Shown: positions 39,182 through 47,671, counted from the stretch's first letter. The stretch: 64,000 nt of DNA from Meiothermus cerbereus DSM 11376 (GCF_000620065.1 NZ_KK211063.1:1-64000); one strand, 5' to 3'. Translations and numbers: made by a program. Notes: generated by a model not told the origin, from the sequence alone.

Positions 39182-39278
39182 GCGCTCTTCACAGAGGTTG
39201 CCTCCCATCCGGGAAGCCACTGTGCTGCTCAGAACACAGCCATCAGGTTGTGAGCAGCCCCATGATTATGAAGAGTGC
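39182..39278 (+). repeat. Short dispersed repeat, family B, copy 2
   Basis: 97 bp with inverted ends GCGCTCTTCA and TGAAGAGTGC (9 of 10). It is related in reverse orientation to 22042-22132 and directly to 46116-46202. It lies between the unknown membrane protein gene and the TIM-barrel gene, 60 bp before the TATAAT box of the latter. Confidence 0.65.
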
Positions 39279-39358
39279 TCTACGGTGCACACAGGATACC
39301 CCTGCCACGTAACGCTATACGCTCAAACCTCCCAGGGTATAATCCACCCGGTTTTCTT

Positions 39359-40120
39359 ATGAAACTGGGTTTCAGCCCCCTCACCGCTGGCCTGAACTAC
39401 CGCCAGTCCTTCGACCTAGCCGCAGAGCTTGGGCTTTTTTTGGAGATTGCCTACGACCAACACGAGATAGACCCTCGGCTGCCGAGGGCCCGCGAACTGG
39501 CCGAGATGGGCCGGGTGGCTGGGGTGGGGTTCACCATACACCTGCCTTTTGTCGACTGGAACATAGCCTCGCTGGTGCCCCAAATGCAGCGGCTCTCCCT
39601 CGAGCGCACCCAGCGGGCCATCGCCTTTGGGGCCGAGATTGGCGCAGCCTGTGGGGTGCTGCACAGCGGGCTGGTTCCGCTGCGGCTGCCCGAGCCGGTG
39701 GCGCACGCGCGCCAGCTGGTACATCGGGCGCTCGAGCAGCTGGAGCTGGCCATACCGGTCGTGCTGGAAAACCTGGGCCTGAGCGATAGCGACCTGCTGG
39801 AAGCGCCCGCCGAGCTGGTGGAGTTGCTGGAGGCCCACCCACAGTACGGCTTCTGCCTGGATGTGGGGCACGCCCTGATTCAGCGCGGCCCTGGCGGCCC
39901 CCAGGAGTACCACTGCCTGCTGGGCCACCGCCTGCTTCATTTGCACCTGCACGACAACCACGGCAAGCGGGACGAGCACCTGCCCTGTGGCGATGGCGCA
40001 GTGGACTGGTCCTGGGTGCGGGGGGTGCTCGAGAGATTTGAGGGCACCGCAGCCCTCGAGGTCACCGGCGGCCCGGAGGGCGTGCGCCGGAGTGTGGCGC
40101 TCCTGCGCGGCAACCTCTGA
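39359..40120 (+). CDS. Xylose isomerase-like TIM barrel (sugar phosphate isomerase/epimerase)
   Basis: 253 aa AP-endonuclease-2/IolE-type barrel. FTIHLPFVDWNIAS, VVLENL, FCLDVGHA and LHLHDNHGKRDEHLPCGDG supply the metal-binding Glu, Asp and His expected of the family. TATAAT at 39338-39343 is a good -10, 16 bases before the start. Substrate cannot be assigned. Confidence 0.88.
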   Translation: MKLGFSPLTAGLNYRQSFDLAAELGLFLEIAYDQHEIDPRLPRARELAEMGRVAGVGFTIHLPFVDWNIASLVPQMQRLSLERTQRAIAFGAEIGAACGVLHSGLVPLRLPEPVAHARQLVHRALEQLELAIPVVLENLGLSDSDLLEAPAELVELLEAHPQYGFCLDVGHALIQRGPGGPQEYHCLLGHRLLHLHLHDNHGKRDEHLPCGDGAVDWSWVRGVLERFEGTAALEVTGGPEGVRRSVALLRGNL

Positions 40121-40342
40121 AACCGTGCTGCTACCTCCGGGTTACCCCCGCCTGGCGCAACAAGTCTTCAGGAGGCCCCCAAGCACCGACGCCGACCTCG
40201 AGCGAACCTGGCGCATGGGCCCAGCCCAAACCCAGCCGTTGGTCAGGGCTACTCAGGCCGCTATCAATTGCAAGTAAAACTTCATTTTTACAATCGTCAT
40301 CAGGGACATTTGACCCCCCTTAAGTTTTTATGATTGGCCTAC
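40121..40342. other. Intergenic stretch before fbc operon
   Basis: About 220 bp without a convincing gene. The right part is AT-rich (40270-40340) and should hold the fbc promoter, for example TTGACC at 40310, but I cannot pair it with a -10 at a normal distance. Confidence 0.4.
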
Positions 40343-40366
40343 AGGGGCGCAGGCCCCTAATTTTCT
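40343..40366 (+). terminator. Possible terminator or attenuator before fbcC
   Basis: AGGGGC (40343-40348) pairs with GCCCCT (40353-40358), followed by AATTTTCT. It is 220 bp after the TIM-barrel gene and 60 bp before fbcC, so it may end the former or lie within the fbc leader. Confidence 0.4.
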
Positions 40367-40427
40367 GGTAGTCTTGAAAGCAGTGCCCAGACCCCCTAAA
40401 GCGGGCCTGGCCAGGAGGAACCAAGCG

Positions 40428-41183
40428 ATGCCGATTGAGCGAATCGAAGTCTATCTGGACGGCGGCACCGAACCCGTGCAGGTGCTCACCCAACCCCCCT
40501 TCAAAGTTACCTACGATACCCGCTCCCTGAGCGACGGGGAGCACCTGCTCCGGGTAGTCACCCACTACACCAACGGGGCCAAAGACGTAAAGGAAGTGCC
40601 CTTCAAGGTAGCCAACACCCCTGGGGTGCTGTTGCAGGGCCTCGAGGAAGGCAAGGAGGTCTCGGGCATCCTGGACGTCACCTTGCGGGTGGCCGACCCC
40701 GATATTAAGCCCACCCGCGAGCGCTTTCCCGGGCTGGCTGCGGCCATTGCCACCGCCGCCATTCTAGGGGGGGTCTGGCTCTTCTTTGCTGCTACCGGGG
40801 TAACCAACAAGACCCTCGAGGAAGTCGCCAAACCCCCCGCGGTCGCCGAGGCGGGCGCCCACGGCGGCGACCACGGCGGCCCTGTCGCGGCAGTGGACGA
40901 GGCCCTCAAAGCCAAGGGCGAGCAGGTCTACAGCGCCAACTGCGCCGGCTGCCACCAGGCCACCGGAAAGGGCCTTCCGGGGGTCTTCCCGGCACTCGAT
41001 GGCAGCAAGAACGTAGCCGACAAGGCCTACACCATCAACATCCTGCTCAAAGGCAAGGGCGGTATGCCCGGCTTCGCCCAGCTCTCCGACGAGGAGCTGG
41101 CGGCTGTGGCCACCTACATCAAAAATAGCTGGAGCAACAAGTTTGGCGGCGTAACCCCGGACGAGTTCAAGGCCGCCCGCTGA
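40428..41183 (+). CDS. fbcC: Cytochrome bc complex, cytochrome c subunit
   Basis: 251 aa. An N-terminal Ig-like soluble domain (1-95), one transmembrane helix (about 103-122), a Gly/His-rich linker, then a class I cytochrome c with heme motif CAGCH (172-176) and the axial Met in GGMPGF. This is the layout of Thermus FbcC, which carries electrons from the Rieske centre to terminal oxidase donors. AGGAGG precedes ATG 40428. First gene of the four-gene operon. Confidence 0.92.
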   Translation: MPIERIEVYLDGGTEPVQVLTQPPFKVTYDTRSLSDGEHLLRVVTHYTNGAKDVKEVPFKVANTPGVLLQGLEEGKEVSGILDVTLRVADPDIKPTRERFPGLAAAIATAAILGGVWLFFAATGVTNKTLEEVAKPPAVAEAGAHGGDHGGPVAAVDEALKAKGEQVYSANCAGCHQATGKGLPGVFPALDGSKNVADKAYTINILLKGKGGMPGFAQLSDEELAAVATYIKNSWSNKFGGVTPDEFKAAR

Positions 41184-41192
41184 GGAGGGAGC

Positions 41193-41684
41193 ATGTATCG
41201 CAACGACACGGTAGTTCCCTACTTTGCCCTGGTCTTCTCGGTGGCCCTGTTTCTGATGGCCTACCTCAACGACCGGATGCGGGTAGTACACGAGGCCGGG
41301 GTGGTGCCCCACCTCACGGTGGGTAACATCGGGCTGATGGCTTTTGCCATGGTGCTGTTCGTGTACGGCTTTATCGGGCTCATGAGCAACTGGCTCGAGG
41401 GCTCCGAACTGCGCCCCGGCCTGCACCAACCCGAACCCAGCAGCCTGCCCATGGTGGCGGGAGTGGTGCTCTCGATTCTGCTGGTAATGCTCTCGGGCTT
41501 CTTCGTGCGCACCCTGGTCTTTGCCAACAACCCCGAGCTCGGCTACTACAACGCCACCACCCTGCAAGCCGGGGTGTTCGCGGCAATGATGCTTATTCTG
41601 GCCTTGCTTATTGCCATCTACAAGAAGTTCTTCATGCCAGAAGAAGTCCTGGTTGAAGACGAGAAAAGCGACTTCCCCTGGTAG
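41193..41684 (+). CDS. fbcD: Cytochrome bc complex small membrane subunit
   Basis: 163 aa with four hydrophobic helices, two on each side of a polar loop (LEGSELRPGLHQPEPSS), and no cofactor motif. Its place between cytochrome c and Rieske genes matches fbcD of Thermus thermophilus. GAGGAGGGAG precedes the ATG. Assignment relies mainly on operon order. Confidence 0.85.
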   Translation: MYRNDTVVPYFALVFSVALFLMAYLNDRMRVVHEAGVVPHLTVGNIGLMAFAMVLFVYGFIGLMSNWLEGSELRPGLHQPEPSSLPMVAGVVLSILLVMLSGFFVRTLVFANNPELGYYNATTLQAGVFAAMMLILALLIAIYKKFFMPEEVLVEDEKSDFPW

Positions 41685-41708
41685 CACAGAAGTTTGGAGG
41701 ATTTGAAC

Positions 41709-42353
41709 ATGGCTGATCATGAAGCCACTGCCCACCACCACGAGCACCACCCCGAAGACCCCCAGGCCCACGCCACCCGCCGGGCCATCCTGCAGGCAGC
41801 CATCGGCGTGAGCGCGGGCGCTGCGGTGCTCTCGACGCTGTGGGTAGGCGCGGGCCTAATACCGCGTGAGGAAAAGATTCCCAGCAAAGAGCCTGTGGCC
41901 GTGGGCGATACCCTGGTCTTTGCCACCGGCCCCAAGGCCGACCAAGAGATTACCCTGGATGATCTGCGGGCTGCCCAACAGGAAAAAATCCCTTTCATCA
42001 TCGCTTTCCCCAAAAGCCCCGAGAACGTGGTCAAAAAAGACCTCATCACCAACACCCTTATGGTCATCCTGGCCGACCCGGCCAAGATGAGCCCGGAAAC
42101 CCGCCAGTATGCCTCGCCCGAGGGGGTGCTGGCCTATTCGGCGGTCTGCAAACACCTGGGCTGCACGGTAAGCCAGTGGCAAAACGACACCTGGCTCTGC
42201 CCCTGCCACGGCGGCCGGTACGATATTTACAACCAGGCCAAGGTGGTGGGGGGCCCCGTGCCCGCACCGGTGCCCCAGCTACCGGTTAAGGTGGAGGGGG
42301 GCAAGGTGGTGGTGGCGGGTGAGTTCCTGGGCAAGCCCGGTGCAGACGTATAG
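41709..42353 (+). CDS. fbcE: Rieske iron-sulfur protein of cytochrome bc complex
   Basis: 214 aa. A His-rich N-terminus with a twin Arg (HATRRAILQ) precedes the single anchor helix, as in Tat-exported Rieske proteins. The [2Fe-2S] ligands are in CKHLGC (Cys147, His149) and CPCHGG (Cys164, His167), with Cys152 and Cys166 forming the disulfide. GGAGG lies eight bases before ATG 41709. Accepts electrons from menaquinol and passes them to FbcC. Confidence 0.95.
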   Translation: MADHEATAHHHEHHPEDPQAHATRRAILQAAIGVSAGAAVLSTLWVGAGLIPREEKIPSKEPVAVGDTLVFATGPKADQEITLDDLRAAQQEKIPFIIAFPKSPENVVKKDLITNTLMVILADPAKMSPETRQYASPEGVLAYSAVCKHLGCTVSQWQNDTWLCPCHGGRYDIYNQAKVVGGPVPAPVPQLPVKVEGGKVVVAGEFLGKPGADV

Positions 42354-42362
42354 GGAGGAAAT

Positions 42363-43652
42363 ATGTATCAGTGGCTAGACGACCGTTTGAGCATCGGAAA
42401 GCTATACGCCAAGGCCTTTCGCAAGGCCTTCCCGGTGCACCACTCGTTCTTCCTGGGCGAGATCACCCTGTTTTCCTTTGTCACCCTGGTGCTCACCGGC
42501 ATTTTCCTGACCCTCAACTACGAGCCCTCCATCCGCCCGGTCTCGGGTTCACTCTCGGGTGGGCAGGAAGTACCCGCAGCCTACTACTCGATTCTCTACA
42601 TTGACTCGCTGCCCTTTGGCGCGGTGATCCGCTCGCTGCACCACTGGGCCGCCCACATCATGATTGCTGCGGCCTTTCTGCACATGCTGCGCATTCACCT
42701 GACCGGGGCCTACAAGAACCCCCGCGAGCTGAACTGGATTGTGGGGGTGTTCCTGCTGGTGCTCGCCATCATCACGGCGTTTACCGGCTATGCCCTGCCC
42801 TTTGACAACTACGCCCTCACCGCCACCAAGATCGGCTACGAGATTGGCGCAGCAGCCCCCTGGGTAGGCAAGCTGCTCTCGGATATCCTCTTTGCCGGTG
42901 AGCTCTCTCCCACCAACGCCCAGACCATCCCCCGCCTCTACCCCATCCACGTCCTGTGGCTGCCGCTGGCCCTGATTGGGCTGATTGGTGCGCACCTGGC
43001 CATCATGATTAAGCAAAAGCACACCCAGCCCAAGTACGCCGAGAAGGTCGCACCGGGCAAGATTGTGGGGGTGCCGCTCTTCCCGCAGCAGGCCGCCATG
43101 ATGGGGATTCTCTTCCTGGTCTACATCGCTGTGACCACCTTCATCGCCGGGGCTTTCCTGGCCCACCCGGTGCAAGCCTTTGGCCCCCCCACCGCCAACA
43201 CCCCGCCGGTCAAGCCCGACTGGTATTTCATGTGGATTTACGGGATTCTGCAAATTATCCCGGCCAACTGGCGCTTTGAGTTCCTGGGGGCCACCTTTGG
43301 CCCGCAGTTCTGGGGCGGTATCCTGGTGCCCACCGTCATCATCCTGGGGGCCCTGGCCATTCCCTTCCTGGACTACTCCAAGGAGAAAAGGCGTTACCTC
43401 GAGCTCCCCAGCCAGCACCCCTTCCGCACCAGTTTTGTGGTCGGGATGCTGATGTTTTACATCATGAGCACCCTGGCTGGCTACAAGGTGGATCTGGGTC
43501 TTTCCAACGGCCTGCTGTGGGTACTAGTCTTTATCGTGCCCATCATTACCGGGGTGGTCTGCTACATCATCCTGAAGGCCGTCTACGGTAAGGACTGGAA
43601 TCAGGAGCCTGAGGTCAGGCTGATTGGCAAAGGCTCCGCCGCCGACGATTAA
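42363..43652 (+). CDS. fbcF: Cytochrome b of cytochrome bc complex
   Basis: 429 aa, a full-length fused cytochrome b (b6 plus subunit IV). Heme-ligating His residues lie in LHHWAAHIMIAAAFLHMLRIH and YPIHVLWLPLALIGLIGAHLA; the quinol-oxidation motif region is VKPDWYFMW, the PEWY equivalent with Pro-Asp-Trp-Tyr. GGGAGG precedes the ATG. Last gene of the operon, followed by a terminator. PDWY in place of PEWY is known from Gram-positive and Thermus-type complexes. Confidence 0.95.
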   Translation: MYQWLDDRLSIGKLYAKAFRKAFPVHHSFFLGEITLFSFVTLVLTGIFLTLNYEPSIRPVSGSLSGGQEVPAAYYSILYIDSLPFGAVIRSLHHWAAHIMIAAAFLHMLRIHLTGAYKNPRELNWIVGVFLLVLAIITAFTGYALPFDNYALTATKIGYEIGAAAPWVGKLLSDILFAGELSPTNAQTIPRLYPIHVLWLPLALIGLIGAHLAIMIKQKHTQPKYAEKVAPGKIVGVPLFPQQAAMMGILFLVYIAVTTFIAGAFLAHPVQAFGPPTANTPPVKPDWYFMWIYGILQIIPANWRFEFLGATFGPQFWGGILVPTVIILGALAIPFLDYSKEKRRYLELPSQHPFRTSFVVGMLMFYIMSTLAGYKVDLGLSNGLLWVLVFIVPIITGVVCYIILKAVYGKDWNQEPEVRLIGKGSAADD

Positions 43653-43667
43653 AGCCCGTTCTATCCC

Positions 43668-43694
43668 AAAGCGCTCCCCCACGGAGCGCTTTTT
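43668..43694 (+). terminator. Terminator of fbc operon
   Basis: The 10-bp stem AAAGCGCTCC (43668-43677) with GGAGCGCTTT (43683-43692) and a 5-nt loop is followed by TTG and TTTTG. It is 16 bases after the fbcF stop. Confidence 0.92.
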
Positions 43695-43792
43695 GTTTTG
43701 ATTCCGCTGCACAGAGCGCTTTGAGCCACCCGGAAACTCCATGGCTGAGTCCAGTACAGCACCAACGGCTGGGAAGAGCGTAATAATAAAGC

Positions 43793-44305
43793 ATGCTCGA
43801 GCCGTACATCCTCCTGTGGGATGTGCCTGCTGCGGCCCATCGGGAATTGAAAAACCTGGGGGCTACGCCCCACGGTCACTATTGGTGGCTGCATTCCCCG
43901 CTAAAGCCCGACCCGGAATACCTTTACCAGCAGCAGGCGCGTTTTGCGGAGCGTGCAGCCCAGCTCTCGGCAACGCTCCACTGCACCGCCCTGGGGGTGG
44001 TGAACCTCGAGGACACCGCCCTGCTGCTCTGGGTCTACCACCAGGGTCGGCTGGTTTTTCAGTACGACTCCAACCCCATGTACCTGGGCTGTCCGGTGTG
44101 CTCGTACAGCAGCGAGACTGTTGGAGCCGAGGTACACGGGCTGGAGGAACTCTGTCGCTTGCGGGGCGTACCCCACCGCGCCCAGGCCCTGCGCGCGTGG
44201 CTGGTACGCCGCAGGGGGTTGGGATTTTTGAGCGAGCATGAGCGGCTGGAGAGGACGCTGGCCCTGCTCGAGCTACCCACCTCGGGTGCATACACCTCGC
44301 AGTAG
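43793..44305 (+). CDS. Hypothetical 170-aa protein
   Basis: Not recognised. Soluble alpha/beta protein; a CPVCSYSSE segment (about 100) carries a CxxC that might bind metal. TAATAA at 43781-43786 is 6 bases before the ATG, so the message may be leaderless. No ribosome site. Single gene between the fbc terminator and the structured leader region. Confidence 0.65.
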   Translation: MLEPYILLWDVPAAAHRELKNLGATPHGHYWWLHSPLKPDPEYLYQQQARFAERAAQLSATLHCTALGVVNLEDTALLLWVYHQGRLVFQYDSNPMYLGCPVCSYSSETVGAEVHGLEELCRLRGVPHRAQALRAWLVRRRGLGFLSEHERLERTLALLELPTSGAYTSQ

Positions 44306-44524
44306 AAACCCCCCTTCCTGCATGGCTAAACAACAAGGGGGCTCCCTGCGCGAGACTTCCGTCCCAGCGGCCAAACCCTCAACCCCTGGCTTCGTCGGGC
44401 CACAGAGCTTTACGAATAAATATACGCTTGTGAAATAAGGCGCTACACGCTAGAGGTGGGATTTTCGGGTATTTCGCTACCAGAAAAAATACGGTTTTTA
44501 CCCTAATTGTGTGTAATCCTTCAT
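44306..44524. other. AT-rich intergenic stretch
   Basis: No gene. CCCCCTT and AAGGGGG near 44310-44341 could end the upstream transcript. From 44405 the sequence is AT-rich and probably holds the promoter of the structured leader (TTGTGA at 44428 with TAGAGG at 44451, 17 bp apart, is one weak candidate). Confidence 0.35.
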
Positions 44525-44739
44525 CGGGCCCTAGGGGGCTCGAGCTAAACTAAACGTACCCCCGTTTTGGGGAAACCAAGCCCGAAAGGAGGTTGACAGA
44601 GCACCGCAACGATTTTCCGATTGCAGGTCTGACCCTGAGTTCAAGCAATTCGACGAACTGCCACCACACGGTATGCCACCGTGCGATGGAGCGACTAAGT
44701 CGGCAGGGTGATGCCCGAGCATCCAGAACAATTCTCGGG
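44525..44739 (+). ncRNA. Candidate structured leader RNA upstream of amine oxidase gene
   Basis: A row of complementary pairs: CGGGC 44525-44529 with 44580-44584 closing an inner CCCC/GGGG hairpin (44560-44572); GCAA-CG 44606-44611 with 44618-44624; AGTTC 44638-44642 with GAACT 44655-44659; CACGGT 44667-44672 with ACCGTG 44678-44683; CGAC 44692-44695 with GTCG 44699-44702; GATGC 44710-44714 with GCATC 44719-44723. The last is incompatible with CCCGAG 44714-44719 pairing to CTCGGG 44734-44739, so two folds compete 35 bases before the start codon. It matches no riboswitch class I can recall. No ORF. Confidence 0.5.
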
Positions 44740-44775
44740 AGAAAGGTCACAAGAAGTGTAAAAAGGTAGATTTGC

Positions 44776-46080
44776 ATGAAAACGCTTGTCATAGGTGCCG
44801 GAGCCGCTGGCCTAGCCGCGGCCCAAGACCTTCAGAAAGCGAGACATCAGGTTACCGTGCTTGAAGCCCAACACCGCGTCGGAGGACGCATCCGCACCGA
44901 TAGAAGTTTTGCTGAAGTACCCATCGAGCTGGGCGCGGAGTTCATCCACAGCAGCCAGGTTCCCACCTACCCCCTCCCCCAACAATTCGGCCTGCGAACC
45001 ATCTACTTCAACCAGCAGGAAGACACCCTGGTGCGCCTGCCGGATGGAAACTTGCGTACCATTGCCGAGGTGGGCTCTAAGGTGCTGGGCTACAACAACA
45101 TCCGGATGGTGGACTGGCCCCAAGCTTTGGGCGAGGAATCGCTGGCCGAGTATCTACAGCGCAACCAGCTAGCCGGCCAGAAAATACCCTACAAACTGCA
45201 AGAATACATCTCCGACTTCGATGCTCCAGAAACCCTCAGCGCCAAAGCCGCACTGGAGTTTCTGTACGACAAGTCCGCCGAGGAGGGCGACTACCGCATC
45301 CTCGAGGGCTACGATTAACTAGCGATAAAACTGGCTTCCTCACTGGACATCCGGCTGGGGGCCGCGGTGGAGACGCTCGAGTGGGGCCCTTTTGGTGTCA
45401 AGGCCCTCACCACCGACGGGCGCATCTTCCTGGCCGACCAGGCTGTAATTACCGTTCCCTTGGGCGTGTTGAAAGCCGGGAAAATCCGCTTTGTGCCCGA
45501 GCTGCCCGAGGAGAAGCAGCAGGCCATCCATCAACTCGGCCTGGCCGATGCGGTCAAGCTCTTCTTCCAGTTCGAACAGCCCATCTTCCCGCCTGGCATT
45601 GTGGAGCTGTACCTGCCCGGCCACAGCCCCGACGAGTGGTGGAGCAGCGCCGCCGGCCACGGGGTGGGCTTCGAGATCCTGACCGCCCTGGCCACCGGCC
45701 CCAAAGCCCGCGAGCTCTTGGCCTTGCCCGAGGAAGAGGCCCTGCAAAATGCTCTGCAAACCCTGCGCCGGGCCCTGGGCCAACCCGACCTCACCCCCCG
45801 CAAAGCCCGGCTGGCCCACTGGCAGGACGACCCCTACACCCTGGGGGCCTACTCCAAGGCCAGCGTGGGGGCCTCCCAGGCCCGCAGCATCCTGGCCCGA
45901 CCGGTGGGCAACCGGCTATTTTTCGCGGGTGAACACACCGCCTCCAACGCCTGGGCCGCTACCGTCCACGGGGCCTACGCCAGCGGACGGCGGGCCGCCC
46001 AGGAAATCCTGCAAGCCCGGCCCCTGGTCTACCCTGTACGCCCCAAGCCCCTGCGGCCCGCTTTGCCCGTGGGGGCCTGA
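44776..46080 (+). pseudogene. FAD-dependent amine oxidase interrupted by an in-frame stop
   Basis: Flavin monoamine oxidase-like protein of 434 codons. The Rossmann FAD motif VIGAGAAGLAAAQDL is at 4-18, GGRIRTD at about 38, and the C-terminal FAD block LFFAGEHTASNAWAATVHGAYASGRRAAQEI near 380-410. A TAA at 45316-45318 (codon 181) splits it; the reading frame continues without shift as LAIKLASSLDIRLGAAVE, the expected next block. CAA to TAA is the simplest explanation. AAAGGTAG precedes the ATG. It could be a recent pseudogene, a sequencing error or readthrough. Confidence 0.85.
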
Positions 46081-46115
46081 GGGCCACCCCCATTCCGCAT
46101 GAGATGGGGGTTTTG

Positions 46116-46202
46116 TCTCAACAGACGTGGTCTCCCTCCGGGGGGCAACTGTGCAGGACAAAGCAATCGAGCTGTGAGCGGCTCAATGATTTTGACGAGC
46201 GC
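46116..46202 (+). repeat. Short dispersed repeat, family B, copy 3 (diverged)
   Basis: About 87 bp alignable with 39182-39278 (shared blocks: ctccc-tccggg, actgtgc, agctgtgagc, atgatttgacgagcgctc). Left end poorly kept. It lies between the amine oxidase 3' end and the toxin-antitoxin promoter. Confidence 0.5.
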
Positions 46203-46231
46203 TCTGCGCCAATCTGGTATAGCATGGCCTT

Positions 46232-46450
46232 ATGAGGTTGTCCGAGCGCATTACCTTCAACCCGCTGGTTATGGGCGGGCGGCCCTGCATTCGGGGAACG
46301 CGCATCACCGTGGGCACCATCCTCAATCAGCTTCGTTTCCAGACCCCGGCGGAAATCCTGCGCGACTATCCCGAGCTAAAACCAGAAGACATCGACGCCG
46401 CGCTGGAGTACGCGGTCTTTCTGGCCGAGGAGCGCGAGGTTGCGCCTTGA
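46232..46450 (+). CDS. DUF433 antitoxin
   Basis: 72 aa. ERITFNPLVMGGRPCIRGTRITVGTILNQL and the TPAEILRDYPELKPEDIDAALEYA helix-turn-helix-like block are typical of DUF433 (VapB45-like) antitoxins. An extended -10 TGGTATAGC (46215-46223) is 8 bases before the ATG, so a leaderless message is likely. Overlaps the toxin start by four bases. Confidence 0.9.
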   Translation: MRLSERITFNPLVMGGRPCIRGTRITVGTILNQLRFQTPAEILRDYPELKPEDIDAALEYAVFLAEEREVAP

Positions 46451-46812
46451 AAATCCTGCTGGACATGAACCTCACCCCTCGCTGGGTGGGGTTCTTGCGT
46501 GAACGGGGCCACCAGGCCGTGCGCTGCTCGGAAGTAGGGCTGGCCAGTACGAGCGACCTCGAGGTGTTGCGCTTCGCCGCCGCCCACGGATACCTGCTTC
46601 TAACCCACGACCTCGACTTTGGCGACCTGCTCGCATACAGCCGCGAGGCAGGCCCCAGCGTGGTGATTCTGCGGGGAGTAGATTTGCGTCCCGAGGCCAG
46701 CGGAGAGCGCCTGCTGCAAGTGCTGGCGGCTATAGCAAAGGAGCTCGAGGCCGGGGCCATCGTGGTGATGGACGTGCGCCGGATTCGCGTGCGCCCGTTG
46801 CCTTTGGGGTAG
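46447..46812 (+). CDS. DUF5615 PIN-like toxin
   Basis: 121 aa. The start is TTG overlapping the antitoxin stop (TTGA). LLDMNLTPRW, LLTHDLDFGD and VVILRG are the conserved acidic PIN-like blocks; DUF5615 proteins are the usual partners of DUF433. Predicted RNase toxin (VapC45-like). Confidence 0.88.
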   Translation: MKILLDMNLTPRWVGFLRERGHQAVRCSEVGLASTSDLEVLRFAAAHGYLLLTHDLDFGDLLAYSREAGPSVVILRGVDLRPEASGERLLQVLAAIAKELEAGAIVVMDVRRIRVRPLPLG

Positions 46813-46986
46813 CAGGGCGAGGCACAGCAGATTTGGGAACCGCTGCAGGTTCGTGCCAGTAGACCCACCAAGAACCAGACCCAGGCTACCCAACTGCGAA
46901 TTTTACGCCTCGAGTAAGGATTCTACCCCCATGTATTCACATCTTCGCTCTGCCAGCGCCCCGTAGGCAGTGCCAGTAGGCCTTGT

Positions 46987-47340
46987 TCAATCCGTGAAGT
47001 ATTGGAAAGCCGGCAGGCCCGGTATATTGCCCAACGTTGCACCCTGCAAACCTACCCCGCTCCTACCGCCCCAGCATGTCGCACCCGAGTCGAACCGAAT
47101 CAGGGTATCGCCTGCGAAGATAGGCGTTTGCCTGAAGCACCCTACAGTGGCGGTTGTAAAGGCTCCGCTGCCCCCTTGTTGGGAAGGAAGCAGGCTGGTG
47201 GTTCCTGCAAAACCAAACTGTGGCGCAGACAGGACAGAGCAGCCACTCACGCCCTGGCCATACACACTCAGAGATGTGGATGCGAACTGGTCGAAGCCAC
47301 GCCTACACGCGGTGCCCCCGCAGCTTTGCGCCGTGAGAAG
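46987..47340 (-). pseudogene. C-terminal fragment of a cysteine-rich protein cut by a MITE
   Basis: On the minus strand an open frame runs from the edge of the family A element (47340) to a stop at 46987, about 117 codons: starts LLTAQSCGGTACRRGFDQ, contains SGCSVLSAPQFGF, VGCFRQTP, GDTLIRFDSGATCWGG, and ends LPAFQYFTD. Five or six Cys and Gly/Ser richness suggest a secreted or pilin-like C-terminal domain. No start codon or ribosome site precedes it other than a GTG at 47265; the N-terminal part is not found beyond the element. Confidence 0.5.
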
Positions 47341-47502
47341 TAATACCAGATTCGGTTAGTTCGTCACCGTTCGGTGACGAACTAACCCGACCGAAGGGAT
47401 ACGCTTTCTTCGCCGAGCGCAGCGAGGGGTGTGCTCTAGGATTCAAAAAGATAGCCTCTTAGCGCTTTTTGTTTGAAGATTATCTTTTTGAATCCGGTAT
47501 TA
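47341..47502 (+). mobile_element. MITE-like element, family A, copy 2
   Basis: 162 bp with inverted ends TAATACCAGATTC and GAATCCGGTATTA (12 of 13 pair). Near identical to 21871-22028. The inner hairpin is perfect here: GGTTAGTTCGTCACC/GGTGACGAACTAACC with loop GTTC. No coding capacity. It interrupts the cysteine-rich reading frame on its left. Ends could duplicate a TA target. Confidence 0.8.
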
Positions 47503-47671
47503 CCCCACTTCCACCTTTCTATGCATGCCGATCAGGTTTGAATCTCAAGACAATGAACCACTACCCAAGTGCTCGCAGGGCCGCGTAGTTAAAACCTATA
47601 GCGGCAAGAAGGGCAATCAATGCAGAGATAAGCACTACCCGTGCCCTAAAGGAGGCCGTTTCATAATCCGT
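47503..47671. other. Intergenic remnant
   Basis: No intact gene. The minus strand (47561-47670) encodes a short hydrophobic helix (RARVVLISALIALLAAIGFNY) without a good start, perhaps a remnant of a small membrane or pilin-like protein truncated by the neighbouring duplication. Confidence 0.3.

Noticed and set aside
43668-43694. Possible regulatory palindrome after fbcF
   Set aside because: The stem and T-run are fully explained as an intrinsic terminator.
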